Assembly (NCBI RefSeq): GCF_004341235.1
Contig: NZ_SLUP01000008.1
Span: forward strand, 1 to 64,000
DNA from: Mariniflexile fucanivorans
GTDB lineage: Bacteria > Bacteroidota > Bacteroidia > Flavobacteriales > Flavobacteriaceae
Direction of reading: 5' to 3'
DNA: 64,000 nucleotides
Part shown: positions 16,423 to 24,521 of the stretch, piece after piece
How the letters are laid out: every line of letters starts with the position of its first letter
Numbering within the stretch: position 1 is the stretch's first letter
Translations under genes and position numbers: made by a program
The notes under the pieces: model-generated
Databases searched by the model: none
Seen by the model: only the letters and a program-made list of their open reading frames with translations
Told to the model about the DNA's origin: nothing

Positions 16423-17285
16423 TGAATACCTTTTTTAGCATAATGTACCTAACCCTAAATGCTAGTCTTAAAGAAAAGATTAGTATAGGGATAATTATGG
16501 CTAATGGTGAAGATGTCAAATTTAAGATATCAGATACGAAGTTGGGTATTGTAAAACAACTTATTCCTAACCAGAATTATAGTTTTTTAAAATCTTATTT
16601 TAAAAACTTAAATAATGATTTGAATTCTAGTTTTGAAAATAATGATTTACTAAATCTTAAAAATGACATTTCACATAAGTGGATTAATGAGAAATATTTT
16701 AGCTATCTCAATAGATACTCTAATAACATTGTAAAATTTTCTGAACCAAGAGCGATAGATATTGCTTTTGATGAGATAACATTTTTAAAGTTATTTGAGA
16801 AATATATTTTTAATTATGATGAAGAATTAGTAATAAAAGAACCAAAGAATGATATAGTGAATATAGTTAGAACAAAATTATATTCTAAAATAAGGTCCAA
16901 GGTTAATTTAGATGCTATAATTAATCCAAATGATTTTAAAGAGTTAATTTCTCCTGTAAATGTTAATTTTATTGGAGAGAATGGTCAAATTGTTGCAGGT
17001 CAAACAATAGATTTCTCTAAAAGATATGTTGACCTTGAAAGAGATTTGACAAAATATATTTCCTTTACAAAAGCAGTTGACTACGAAAAAGGAGGAGGAC
17101 ATTATTTCCTAGTAGGGAATGAACCGAAAAAGAAATTAGCTAAAAAAAATCATGCTATTTGGAAACATATTTATGAAAGTAATATTGTAGATTATGTTCC
17201 TTTAAATGAAACTGACAAAATAAAAGACTACATTGATTTAAAGGGTGTTCATCCTTATTTTGAAAAGCGAAATTCAGAAGAATAA
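16422..17285 (+). CDS. Partner protein of the HipA-like kinase, DUF3037-like N-terminus
   Basis: A 287-residue protein encoded with a one-base overlap (TAATG) with the kinase gene. The N-terminus FFSIMYLTLNASLKEKISIGIIMANG has the strand pattern of DUF3037, whose members are generally encoded next to HipA_2 kinases. The rest is charged and helical (ISHKWINEKYFSYL, EKYIFNYDEELVIKEPK) and ends with a possible strand region. No helix-turn-helix that would make it a HipB-type antitoxin is evident. I infer a dedicated partner, regulator or substrate of the kinase; no biochemical function is known to me. Confidence 0.55.
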   Translation: MNTFFSIMYLTLNASLKEKISIGIIMANGEDVKFKISDTKLGIVKQLIPNQNYSFLKSYFKNLNNDLNSSFENNDLLNLKNDISHKWINEKYFSYLNRYSNNIVKFSEPRAIDIAFDEITFLKLFEKYIFNYDEELVIKEPKNDIVNIVRTKLYSKIRSKVNLDAIINPNDFKELISPVNVNFIGENGQIVAGQTIDFSKRYVDLERDLTKYISFTKAVDYEKGGGHYFLVGNEPKKKLAKKNHAIWKHIYESNIVDYVPLNETDKIKDYIDLKGVHPYFEKRNSEE

Positions 17286-17405
17286 TATTTATCGCTAAGT
17301 TTTAGGTATTAAACCAACGACTTGTTATGAAATCGTATTAATTTTTATATAGAAAGTTAAACGAATTTAGTTGTTTTTTTCTTATAAAGTCCAAGAGAAA
17401 ATTAA

Positions 17406-19604
17406 TCACAAAACCAACAACCCATTATCCCGTAAAACGTTCATAGGCTTAGAAAACCAAAACAATTCAAAATCTTCAAACTCGGTTTCAAAATCTTTTT
17501 TTAATTCTGAAAAGGAGGGGAGTTGGTTGTTGCTTCTATTTAAAGCATCCAGTTGGTTTAAAAACCAGTTGCCTTTATCTTTATCTAAAGTAACATCAAA
17601 CGTATCGGTGGTGTTATGAAACGTCAATTTTAGCGAATAAAAGGTGTTGCCTTTTTTGGTTTTAGACTGTTCGGTTACCAAAGGTTCGGTGCCCAACCAC
17701 ATAATTTTTGCGGTTGGTTTTATGTTGAAATTGGTTTCAGTTTCTAAAGCATTATAAATAAAATCAGGGGTAATCGTTGTTTTTGGTATTTTAAAATCGA
17801 ACCAATCTTGCAAAGACATATCGAACCCAATACCGTGCATAAAATTGAAAAGTGATTTTTTTAATCCGAAACTAAATTGGCTGTGGTCTATACCTGTGGT
17901 ATCGGTAAAGTCTATGTCGTTATTAGCGAAGGTGATGTTTTTTGTGTTGGGAATGATGTGATAATCGGACGGATTTAACCCAATAGGGCTATGAGCCGTT
18001 AATGCAAACTGGTGCCAAAACCCCGATTGCAATACGCCAATTTCGAAAAGTTGACGTACCATTTCCAAACTATCCACCGTTTCTTGAACGGTTTGCGAGG
18101 GGTATCCATACATTAAATAGGCGTGCACCATCATGTTGGCTTCGGTAAAATTGCGGGTTACTTGCGCCACTTGTGCAACGGTTACGCCTTTATCAATAAG
18201 TTTTAATAATCTATCGGAAGCTACTTCCAGTCCGCCAGAAACTGCAATACAACCAGAGGCTTTTAACAGTAAGCATAAATCTTTAGTGAAGTTTTTTTCA
18301 AACCGAATGTTCGTCCACCACGTTACGGTGAGTTGGCGTTTTATGATTTCTAAAGCCAAGGCTTTCATTAGGGCTGGAGGCGCTGCTTCATCTACAAAAT
18401 GGAAACCTGTTTCGCCCGTTTGCTCTATAATTTGTTCCATGCGATCTACCAATAATTTGGCAGCTATGGGTTCGTAAATTTTAATGTAATCTAAAGAAAT
18501 ATCGCAAAAAGTACATTTTCCCCAATAGCAACCGTGAGCCATGGTGAGTTTGTTCCATCGGCCATCGCTCCATAAACTGTGCATGGGGTTGGCGATTTCT
18601 ATAACTGAGATGTAATCTTTTAATAATAAATCGGAATAATCGGGTGTACCAATATCCGCTTGTTTGTAATCGGGTTTGGTGCTGTTGTTTTTGTAGACTA
18701 CTGTTCCGTTTTCTAAAACGAAAGTGCGTTTAGCCTCCCCCAACCCCTCCGAAGGAGGGGAGTTAAAAACGTGTGATATTAAAAGTTCGATGGGTAATTC
18801 GCCATCATCTAAGGTTATGAAATCGAAAAATTCAAATACGCGTACGTCGGTTACCGAACGTAATTCGGTATTTGGAAAACCACCACCCATAGCAATTTTT
18901 ATGTTTGGATAGTTGGCTTTTATGTGTTGCGCACAACGGAAGGCGCTGTATAAATTCCCTGGAAAGGGTACTGAAAAACATACCAATTTAGGCTGTATGG
19001 TTTTAAGTTTTTCGTCAAGAATTTCTAAAGTGATGTCGTCTATAAAAGTGGATTCGTCTTGCAAATGTGCATATAACTCATCAAACGAGTTGGCACTTTG
19101 CCCCAAACGTTCGGCATAACGACTGAAGCCAAAATTAGGGTCGATGCATTCTATGATAAAATCGGATAAATCTTCAAGAAATAAGGTGGCTAAATGCTTT
19201 GCTTTGTCTTGCATGCCCATGGAACCGAATGCCCAATCTAAATCGTCTAACTGATTAAAACGAGAAGCGCGTGGTAAAAAATTATCGGTGCAAATTTGTC
19301 TGGCGAAGGTTGGTTTTTTGCCTTGTAGAAAAGTGATAATATCTTCTAAAGGTTGTAGATAAGCATTTCTTAACGCGTAAATACGTTGGCAATTTTCCGA
19401 TTGAATGCTGTTGTTTTCAAAAGCAATTTCGAATACGTTTTGAAAGGTGTCTTTTTTGAAAAGTTCTAAAATGACTTCAATACCCAAATCCATTTGAAAG
19501 GAACCAATTTGTTTGGTATTTAAAAAGCCTTTAATGTATGCTGTGGCAGGATACGGTGTGTTTAATTGCGTAAACGGTGGCGTTATGAGTAAAAGGTCTT
19601 TCAA
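17406..19604 (-). CDS. B12-binding-domain radical SAM protein
   Basis: A 732-residue protein. Residues 1-300 resemble a cobalamin-binding Rossmann region (LLITPPFTQLNTPYPATAYIKG, PNIKIAMGGGFPNTEL, DDGELPIELL). The radical SAM core begins at KLTMAHGCYWGKCTFCD; note that the cluster cysteines are spaced CX4CX2C rather than the canonical CX3CX2C. SAM-binding follows (GETGFHFVDEAAP, GCIAVSGGLEVASDRLL, HAYLMYGYP). Such proteins do methyl transfers or rearrangements; the substrate is unknown. A short repeat-derived peptide (SPPSEGLGEAKR) is inserted within the N-terminal half. Promoter TATATTTG at 19627-19634. Confidence 0.85.
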   Translation of the reverse strand: MKDLLLITPPFTQLNTPYPATAYIKGFLNTKQIGSFQMDLGIEVILELFKKDTFQNVFEIAFENNSIQSENCQRIYALRNAYLQPLEDIITFLQGKKPTFARQICTDNFLPRASRFNQLDDLDWAFGSMGMQDKAKHLATLFLEDLSDFIIECIDPNFGFSRYAERLGQSANSFDELYAHLQDESTFIDDITLEILDEKLKTIQPKLVCFSVPFPGNLYSAFRCAQHIKANYPNIKIAMGGGFPNTELRSVTDVRVFEFFDFITLDDGELPIELLISHVFNSPPSEGLGEAKRTFVLENGTVVYKNNSTKPDYKQADIGTPDYSDLLLKDYISVIEIANPMHSLWSDGRWNKLTMAHGCYWGKCTFCDISLDYIKIYEPIAAKLLVDRMEQIIEQTGETGFHFVDEAAPPALMKALALEIIKRQLTVTWWTNIRFEKNFTKDLCLLLKASGCIAVSGGLEVASDRLLKLIDKGVTVAQVAQVTRNFTEANMMVHAYLMYGYPSQTVQETVDSLEMVRQLFEIGVLQSGFWHQFALTAHSPIGLNPSDYHIIPNTKNITFANNDIDFTDTTGIDHSQFSFGLKKSLFNFMHGIGFDMSLQDWFDFKIPKTTITPDFIYNALETETNFNIKPTAKIMWLGTEPLVTEQSKTKKGNTFYSLKLTFHNTTDTFDVTLDKDKGNWFLNQLDALNRSNNQLPSFSELKKDFETEFEDFELFWFSKPMNVLRDNGLLVL
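18734..18760. repeat. REP-like palindrome inside the radical SAM gene
   Basis: CCTCC, then CCCCTCC GAA GGAGGGG (18744-18760), an element type seen widely between genes in this bacterial group. Here it keeps the frame and codes for about a dozen residues at a point where the protein would be a loop. GGAGGGGAGTTGG at 17515 near the 3' end of the same gene looks like half of a second one. Confidence 0.75.
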
Positions 19605-19626
19605 AATGGTGTATTAGAATTTGTAG

Positions 19627-19658
19627 CAAATATAATGTATTGTCGAGCAAAGTCGCAA
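19627..19658 (-). promoter_or_regulatory. Promoter of the radical SAM gene
   Basis: Read on the minus strand: TTG (19656-19658), 21 bases, then TATATTTG (19627-19634), with the ATG 23 bases further on. Confidence 0.62.
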
Positions 19659-19770
19659 AGACTCAAAGCATCATAGACTCAAAGTTGCAAAGGATCAAAG
19701 TTTCAGATTTTCAAAGATAAAAGGTTAATTTGTTGGAATTATTAGAGTGTTTGAATTTGGATTTTTAGTT

Positions 19771-19866
19771 TTGTTAATTGTTAATTGTTAATTGTTAATT
19801 GTTAATTGTTAATTGTTAATTGTTAATTGTTAATTGTTAATTGTTAATTGTTAATTGTTAATTGTT
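19771..19866. repeat. Heptanucleotide tandem array (TTGTTAA)n
   Basis: About 13.7 uninterrupted copies of TTGTTAA over 96 bp. It lies between the radical SAM gene start and the Dus gene end and runs into the last codons of the latter; the Dus stop (TAA) and its final NN residues come from repeat units. Copy number is probably variable between isolates. Confidence 0.95.
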
Positions 19867-20810
19867 TTCTCGTTATTCAAAATCTCCGCTACTGCTTGAG
19901 TGTAGTTTCTTGGGCTACCTGCTTTTTTGATTTTTTTATAGGTTTTTTGCGGATTTGAAAAGGACTGTGAAAAGTATTCCCAGAAGCCCAACATTTTCAT
20001 TTTGATGGGGGTTGGTCCGGAAAGTGCGGCATCGTATTGTTGGTAAATGGTATCGTGAAACTCACTAAAAATTTGCCAACGGTTTGCGGGATATTCTGTG
20101 GTGTTGTTTTTAATCATGCTGGGTAAAAATGGGTCTGCGATGAGTCCGCGACCAATCATGAAATGGTCGATACTCGGGAAACGTTCTTGCATTTCTTTAA
20201 ACTTAACAACGGTGGTGATATCCCCATTGTAATATAGTTTGTGTTTGGTGCTATCTACACATTTTTGAAAGGCCTCTAAATTGACGCCGCCTTTGTACAA
20301 TTGCTTGCCAATGCGTGCATGTATGGCGATGTTTTTAAGCGGATAATTGTCTAAAATGGGGAAGACGTCCAGAATTTCTTCGGGAGTTTCGTAACCCATG
20401 CGCATTTTCATGGAAACAATTATATCGGTTTCGTTATGAACACGCTTTAAAATATGTTCAATTTTTTCGGGGTGGCATATAAGTCCAGAACCCATGCCTT
20501 GTTTAGTAACCATCGGGTAGGGGCAGCCTAAATTCCAGTTGAGTTCTTTGTAGCCTAAGGATTGAATGTACTTAACTACAAACAAAAATCCATCGGGATC
20601 ATTTGTCATCACTTGCGGAATGAGTTCTAAGGTCGTATTGTTTTCTGGTTGTAAATCACGTTGGTACGACGATTTTATAATCATTTTACCATCCAAACGA
20701 ATGTAAGGGGCATAAAACGTATCGATGCCACCAAAATAATGATGAAAGGCGTTGCGAAATCTGAAATCGGTGAAACCTTGTAAGGGAGATGAAAGTAAAG
20801 TGATGGCCAT
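19851..20810 (-). CDS. tRNA-dihydrouridine synthase (Dus family)
   Basis: A 319-residue FMN TIM-barrel enzyme that reduces uridines in the tRNA D-loop. The start LLSSPLQGFTDFRFRN, the catalytic cysteine in NWNLGCPYPMVTKQ, and MKMRMGYE, IHARIGKQLYKG and FMIGRGLIADPF (FMN phosphate site) are all typical. Overall length and motif spacing are closest to DusC-like enzymes. The last residues are encoded by the TTGTTAA array. A TATATTTG box at 20828-20835 (minus strand) gives a short leader. Confidence 0.94.
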   Translation of the reverse strand: MAITLLSSPLQGFTDFRFRNAFHHYFGGIDTFYAPYIRLDGKMIIKSSYQRDLQPENNTTLELIPQVMTNDPDGFLFVVKYIQSLGYKELNWNLGCPYPMVTKQGMGSGLICHPEKIEHILKRVHNETDIIVSMKMRMGYETPEEILDVFPILDNYPLKNIAIHARIGKQLYKGGVNLEAFQKCVDSTKHKLYYNGDITTVVKFKEMQERFPSIDHFMIGRGLIADPFLPSMIKNNTTEYPANRWQIFSEFHDTIYQQYDAALSGPTPIKMKMLGFWEYFSQSFSNPQKTYKKIKKAGSPRNYTQAVAEILNNEKTINN

Positions 20811-20864
20811 TTTTAAATTGAGTTGTGCAAATATATAGAGTAATTACGAATTATGAATTACGAA

Positions 20865-21500
20865 TTACTTGATGTATTCTCGCATTTTGTCCCTTTTATA
20901 CTGCGGAAGTGCTTCTATATTTATAGCTAGTTTTAAATGATTTTGATTTTTGTTTTCAGAAAAAAGTAATTTATAAAACTGTGCTGTGGTTAAACTGTTT
21001 TTTGCTTTTTCTATAAGCTCGAAATGGTCACCTGTTTTTACAAAGCCTTCTTCTAAAATACGTACATACGTACCGGGGCGACCGTGTTTAACAAATTTTT
21101 TCAACACTTTTTGTGTGCCAAATTTCACACCGAATTTATAACAAGGTTCTCGTGGTTGGGTTATTTGTACTACTGCAGAACCAAGTTTATAAATATCACC
21201 TATATGAATTTTAGTTTCATCTAGATTTGCCACGGTTAAATTTTCTCCAAGCATACCCCAATTCCAATCTAAATTTGGGTATAGGTTTTTCCAATAAGCG
21301 TAATAATTTTCAGAAAATAAATAACACGCTTTAAACTCGCCACCGTGGTTTTCTCTATCGGATACTTCATCACCCTGAACACTTTCTTTACCTAAATAAA
21401 TGGGTTGGTTTGTGGGTGTTTTATAAATACCAGTTATAACTTCTTCACCAGCAAAAATGATGGTGGTTGGTTTTGCTATGTTGGTTGAGGTTACTTGCAT
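20865..21500 (-). CDS. MOSC domain protein (YiiM-like)
   Basis: A 211-residue MOSC-domain protein. Signatures are TGIYKTPTNQPIYLGKESVQGDEV, the DRENHGGEFKACYLFSEN segment, GENLTV, and the conserved cysteine in ITQPREPCYKFG, which in this family is thought to bind molybdenum cofactor or transfer sulfur; the GRPGTYVRILEEG C-terminal region is like E. coli YiiM, a 6-hydroxylaminopurine reductase. Only 55 bases before the start of the Dus gene; they may be co-transcribed. Confidence 0.88.
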   Translation of the reverse strand: MQVTSTNIAKPTTIIFAGEEVITGIYKTPTNQPIYLGKESVQGDEVSDRENHGGEFKACYLFSENYYAYWKNLYPNLDWNWGMLGENLTVANLDETKIHIGDIYKLGSAVVQITQPREPCYKFGVKFGTQKVLKKFVKHGRPGTYVRILEEGFVKTGDHFELIEKAKNSLTTAQFYKLLFSENKNQNHLKLAINIEALPQYKRDKMREYIK

Positions 21501-21518
21501 GGATTAAATGTAATAAAA

Positions 21519-21547
21519 AAAACCACTCTGTTGTGCAAAGTGGTTTT
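21519..21547 (-). terminator. Terminator downstream of the FKBP locus
   Basis: AAAACCACT / AGTGGTTTT stem with an A-run on the left. It follows the full-length (readthrough) end of the FKBP frame at 21570 by 23 bases, so it terminates that transcript. Confidence 0.82.
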
Positions 21548-21569
21548 GTATGAATAAAAAAAGTAAGAT

Positions 21570-22022
21570 TTAATTAACAGATATGAGGTTCACATCAAAA
21601 ATTAATACCGAACCTCCAGGAATACCATTTTTACTATAATTGCCATAACCTAAATGCGCTGGCACTAGTAAAATACCACTGCCACCTTCTTTAAAATAAG
21701 TTATACCTTAAGTCCAGCCTTTTATAACTTGTTGTAAGTTAAACGTAATGCCATTTTCATTACTTTCATCGAAAACAGTACCATTAAGAAAATAACCCTT
21801 GTATGCGACTGTCACATTATCAGTAGTAGTAGGTTGTACGCCTGTACCCGGATTATCAATAACATAATATAATCCAGTGCTACTTTTTTCAGCTGTTAAA
21901 TTATTTGCAGTAATGTATGCTTGAATGTCGTTGTCGTTTCTTTTAACATAATCTACAGAATCATCATTGCTGCAGGATGTAAAAAGAACTAAGCTAAAGG
22001 CTATTAATAAAATATTTCTCAT
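21570..22022 (-). pseudogene. FKBP-type peptidyl-prolyl isomerase lipoprotein with in-frame TAA
   Basis: The frame from ATG 22022 has a lipoprotein signal (LVLFTSCSND) and FKBP motifs (VTVAYKGYFLNGTVFDES, LQQVIKGWT), then a TAA at 21708-21710 exactly where the family has an acidic or similar residue in GWTEG. Beyond it the frame continues without a shift as GITYFKEGGSGILLVPAHLG, then YSKNGIPGGSVLIFDVNLI, ending at TAA 21570-21572. A single G-to-T (GAA to TAA) change explains the break. Without readthrough the active-site second half is lost. It may be a young pseudogene, an error, or a readthrough site. The start is set by a TATATTTG box (22035-22042) that rules out the upstream TTG. Confidence 0.88.
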
Positions 22023-22068
22023 AATTTTTTTGCGCAAATATAATTTATTCGTTTAGTACAAAAGCGAA

Positions 22069-22500
22069 TTAATCTACCTTTTTAAAACTAAGTATTTTAT
22101 TTCCGTTGTCATCATAAAAATATAAATTTAGTTTGTCTCTTTTGTAAGTTACAGTATTGTTTAAAGCGTTATTGTATTTATCGGGAATAGCCATATCAAA
22201 ACACATTTTTCTTGTGGAAGCTAAAGCGCCAAAAGTTATGTTTTCTGAGGTTATGTTTTTAATTTCACCTGTGTAATTATTGCAGCCATCGCTTCCAAAT
22301 ACTTTCATTTCGGTGATGTTTATTTCTAAATTAGGTACATTTTCAGATGGGATAATAGCCTCTTCATTAATATGGGTTACTGCCCAAATATCATGTAATT
22401 CCATTTTTATGTTTTGTGTGTTTCCAGTTTTTTTTGAAGCACAAGATGTGATTAATACAACTAGAAGTGATAAGGCTGCAATTGTTTTTAATGATTTCAT
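22069..22500 (-). CDS. META-domain (HslJ-like) lipoprotein
   Basis: A 143-residue lipoprotein with lipobox LLVVLITSCASKK and a META domain: IWAVTHINEEAI, LEINITEMKVFGSDGCNNYTGEIK, and ALASTRKMCFD, followed by the closing strands (LNLYFYDDNGNKILSFKK). The two conserved features GCNNY and TRKMC are the family signature. HslJ-like proteins are implicated in outer-membrane stress and novobiocin resistance in E. coli; in Bacteroidota the role is undefined. 31 bases separate it from the FKBP frame, so they could be co-transcribed. Confidence 0.88.
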   Translation of the reverse strand: MKSLKTIAALSLLVVLITSCASKKTGNTQNIKMELHDIWAVTHINEEAIIPSENVPNLEINITEMKVFGSDGCNNYTGEIKNITSENITFGALASTRKMCFDMAIPDKYNNALNNTVTYKRDKLNLYFYDDNGNKILSFKKVD

Positions 22501-22607
22501 ATAATTTTTTTAAGATTAATTTTCTAATGATTCAAAGGTCTTGCCAATTTTATATTTTTTAAGTTAAAGAAATGTTATTATAGAAATTTAATATTGTTTT
22601 TAACAAA

Positions 22608-22635
22608 AAAACCACCTCGAAAATGAAGTGGTTTT
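22608..22635 (-). terminator. Terminator after the LamG gene or between genes
   Basis: AAAACCAC / GTGGTTTT stem with A-run on the left. It lies 21 bases beyond the LamG gene stop on the minus strand. Confidence 0.75.
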
Positions 22636-22655
22636 AAAATTTATATTTTAAAAAA

Positions 22656-24203
22656 TTACTGGAGTATAAATTTTAATGTTGAAAAACGGTTGTTTTTAGT
22701 ATCAACCTTTACAATGTAAATTCCTTTTTGTAATTGGTTTAAATTAATTTGGGCTGTTATTTTTGAAGTTTTAAATACGTTTTGCCCCAATAAATTATAA
22801 ATTTCTACAGATTTTATTTCTGGTATATTTTGGGTGTTTTTAAAACACAACGTGTTTTTGAATACATAAAATGTACTTGTGGCTATGTTTTCAATTTTAT
22901 CAACCTTTAATGTATTGTAAGTATATAAATTTAGAATTTCGGTGTCTGAAAGTGTTGTTTGATAAATTCTTAATTCATCTATGGCTCCTTTGAAATAATC
23001 GTCTTGACTGAAGTTGCTTTTTCCTATAAATTGGTTTGTTCTTAATAAAGTATTTGGTTTAACTCCATTAGTTTTTTGATTAATTTGTGAACCATTTTTA
23101 TAAACTGTCATTACACCATTTATGCCAAAGGTTGCAGCATAAAAATCCCATTGAGATTGTGTAATTGTATTTGTTGTTATTAGCTTAGTTTCACCATTTG
23201 TATATGTAGAGAAGAATAAGCCATTATTGGTTTGATAGTTTGAAATAATAATATTATTACTTGATGAGCCGTTTCCTAAATCTATAATTCTTGAGTAATT
23301 ATTAAACGCATCCCAACGTGCCCAAAAGGTCATTGTCATAGCACCTCCGTTTTCCCAATCTCCTAAATCTATATAATCATCAGCACCATCAAAATAATAA
23401 GCGCTTTCTGCATTGCCATCTTTATCTGTAGTTAAAACGGGTCCAGCTAAAGTTCCATGATGACCATTTCCACTTTCATCTCTAGCATTGCCGTTAAAAG
23501 AGTAGTAGACAATCAAATTGCAATCATACCCAGATACCCAAATGGAGGAAGCATTCATATTGGTTAAAGCCCCGTTATTATTATTTCCCGATAAATCTGT
23601 GATGGTTGTTCCGGTTGCTTCATCAAAATTCCAATACATTACTAAACCTGTTTCATTTCCATTGAGGCACTTGTTGTAATTGGCTAAAATTTCGGCATCG
23701 GTTTTTTGGGTATTCCAAACGCGCACTTGATCAATGGCTCCATTAAAATATTGTTGATATTTACTGCTTGTTCCCACAAGAATCTGTTGACCAGAACCAG
23801 CAACAACTTGGTAGGTAAAGGCTAAAACCGGTAAGCCATCGATGTATAGTTTTGAACCATTTGCTACCATGTTGTTAAATGAAAATGCCACATGGTGCCA
23901 TATACCATCGGCCAAATTAACGTTTGTGTTTTTTTCACCTTGGCCCCATTCGGCTACTGCTAAATTATTGTCTTTTAGTACAATGCCATACTGTTGTGGT
24001 TTCGCCATAATTCCTCTAAGGCCAGCTCCAGCATTTGAGGTCTTTATCCATGCTTCAATGGTGCCTTGCGATGTGTTTAAAGAAGCATTGTTAGTTCCAA
24101 CAACATAGTCATTTACGCCATCAAAGTTTAAAGCTTTTTGAGCACTTGAAACATAAATGTTTGAAAAAAACATTATCAATAGTAAGAGTAATTTTGTTTT
24201 CAT
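22656..24203 (-). CDS. Secreted protein with two LamG/concanavalin-like domains and T9SS type A sorting signal
   Basis: Start chosen at ATG 24203 because it begins a clean signal peptide (MKTKLLLLLIMFFSNIYVSSAQ); an upstream in-frame ATG at 24299 would add 32 residues incompatible with one. The 515-residue product then has a first LamG-like domain (LNFDGVNDYVVGTNN, GTIEAWIKTS, IDQVRVWNTQKTDAEI), a second (YYFDGADDYIDLGDW, MTMTFWARWD, IDELRIYQTTLSDTEI) and a C-terminal sorting domain (VEIYNLLGQNV, GIYIVKV). It is exported by the T9SS and probably binds glycans or adheres to surfaces. Confidence 0.88.
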   Translation of the reverse strand: MKTKLLLLLIMFFSNIYVSSAQKALNFDGVNDYVVGTNNASLNTSQGTIEAWIKTSNAGAGLRGIMAKPQQYGIVLKDNNLAVAEWGQGEKNTNVNLADGIWHHVAFSFNNMVANGSKLYIDGLPVLAFTYQVVAGSGQQILVGTSSKYQQYFNGAIDQVRVWNTQKTDAEILANYNKCLNGNETGLVMYWNFDEATGTTITDLSGNNNNGALTNMNASSIWVSGYDCNLIVYYSFNGNARDESGNGHHGTLAGPVLTTDKDGNAESAYYFDGADDYIDLGDWENGGAMTMTFWARWDAFNNYSRIIDLGNGSSSNNIIISNYQTNNGLFFSTYTNGETKLITTNTITQSQWDFYAATFGINGVMTVYKNGSQINQKTNGVKPNTLLRTNQFIGKSNFSQDDYFKGAIDELRIYQTTLSDTEILNLYTYNTLKVDKIENIATSTFYVFKNTLCFKNTQNIPEIKSVEIYNLLGQNVFKTSKITAQINLNQLQKGIYIVKVDTKNNRFSTLKFILQ

Positions 24204-24290
24204 GACTTGAAAATTTTGAGTGTTTAAAAAAGTGTTATAAAATAAGAAATTACTACATATAAAAAGAATGATAAAAATCATGTAAAACAA

Positions 24291-24323
24291 AAAAACCACT
24301 TAGTAAAAAACAAAGTGGTTTTT
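24291..24323. terminator. Terminator at the left boundary of the BKACE-GNAT cassette
   Basis: AAAAACCACTT / AAGTGGTTTTT stem with A-run left and T-run right. It is a close relative of the hairpin downstream of htpG at 26262-26293 and precedes the htpG 3' remnant, as if hairpin and htpG end were duplicated together. Confidence 0.8.
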
Positions 24324-24399
24324 TTGTGTTTATGCCTTCTGTTAACGAAAAAATTTTTTAGATAACAGAATGAGATTACCTCCTTCGAGGGAGTGGTTC

Positions 24400-24508
24400 T
24401 TAATTAATTATCTCATAACTACGCTTAATGAATTTGGAAAGCTATTCACATTCAACCTTTAATAGACCCTTTTAAAGTTGAGATATTCGTCGATGATATT
24501 GCGAGCTA
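24400..24508 (-). pseudogene. Remnant of an htpG 3' end
   Basis: Read on the minus strand, the DNA up to the stop at 24400-24402 codes LSKFIKRSYEIIN, while the intact htpG nearby ends LTKFIKRSYEMIK. Just before it GGGTCTATTAAAGGTT aligns with GGGTTACTTAAAGGTG of htpG (residues GLLKG), followed by a TAG that breaks the frame. Alignment fades above 24470, with a possible trace TTAGCTCG at about 24500. It is a decayed partial copy about 2 kb from the intact gene in the same orientation. Confidence 0.85.
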
Positions 24509-24521
24509 ATAATAAAGTATG

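Noticed and set aside
17371-17619. Plus-strand ORF of 82 codons at the end of the radical SAM gene
   Set aside because: Overlaps the real minus-strand gene and includes the GGAGGGG repeat; no support.
19771-19866. Heptamer array considered as CRISPR or replication iterons
   Set aside because: No spacers, too short a unit, and no initiator gene or DnaA boxes around it.
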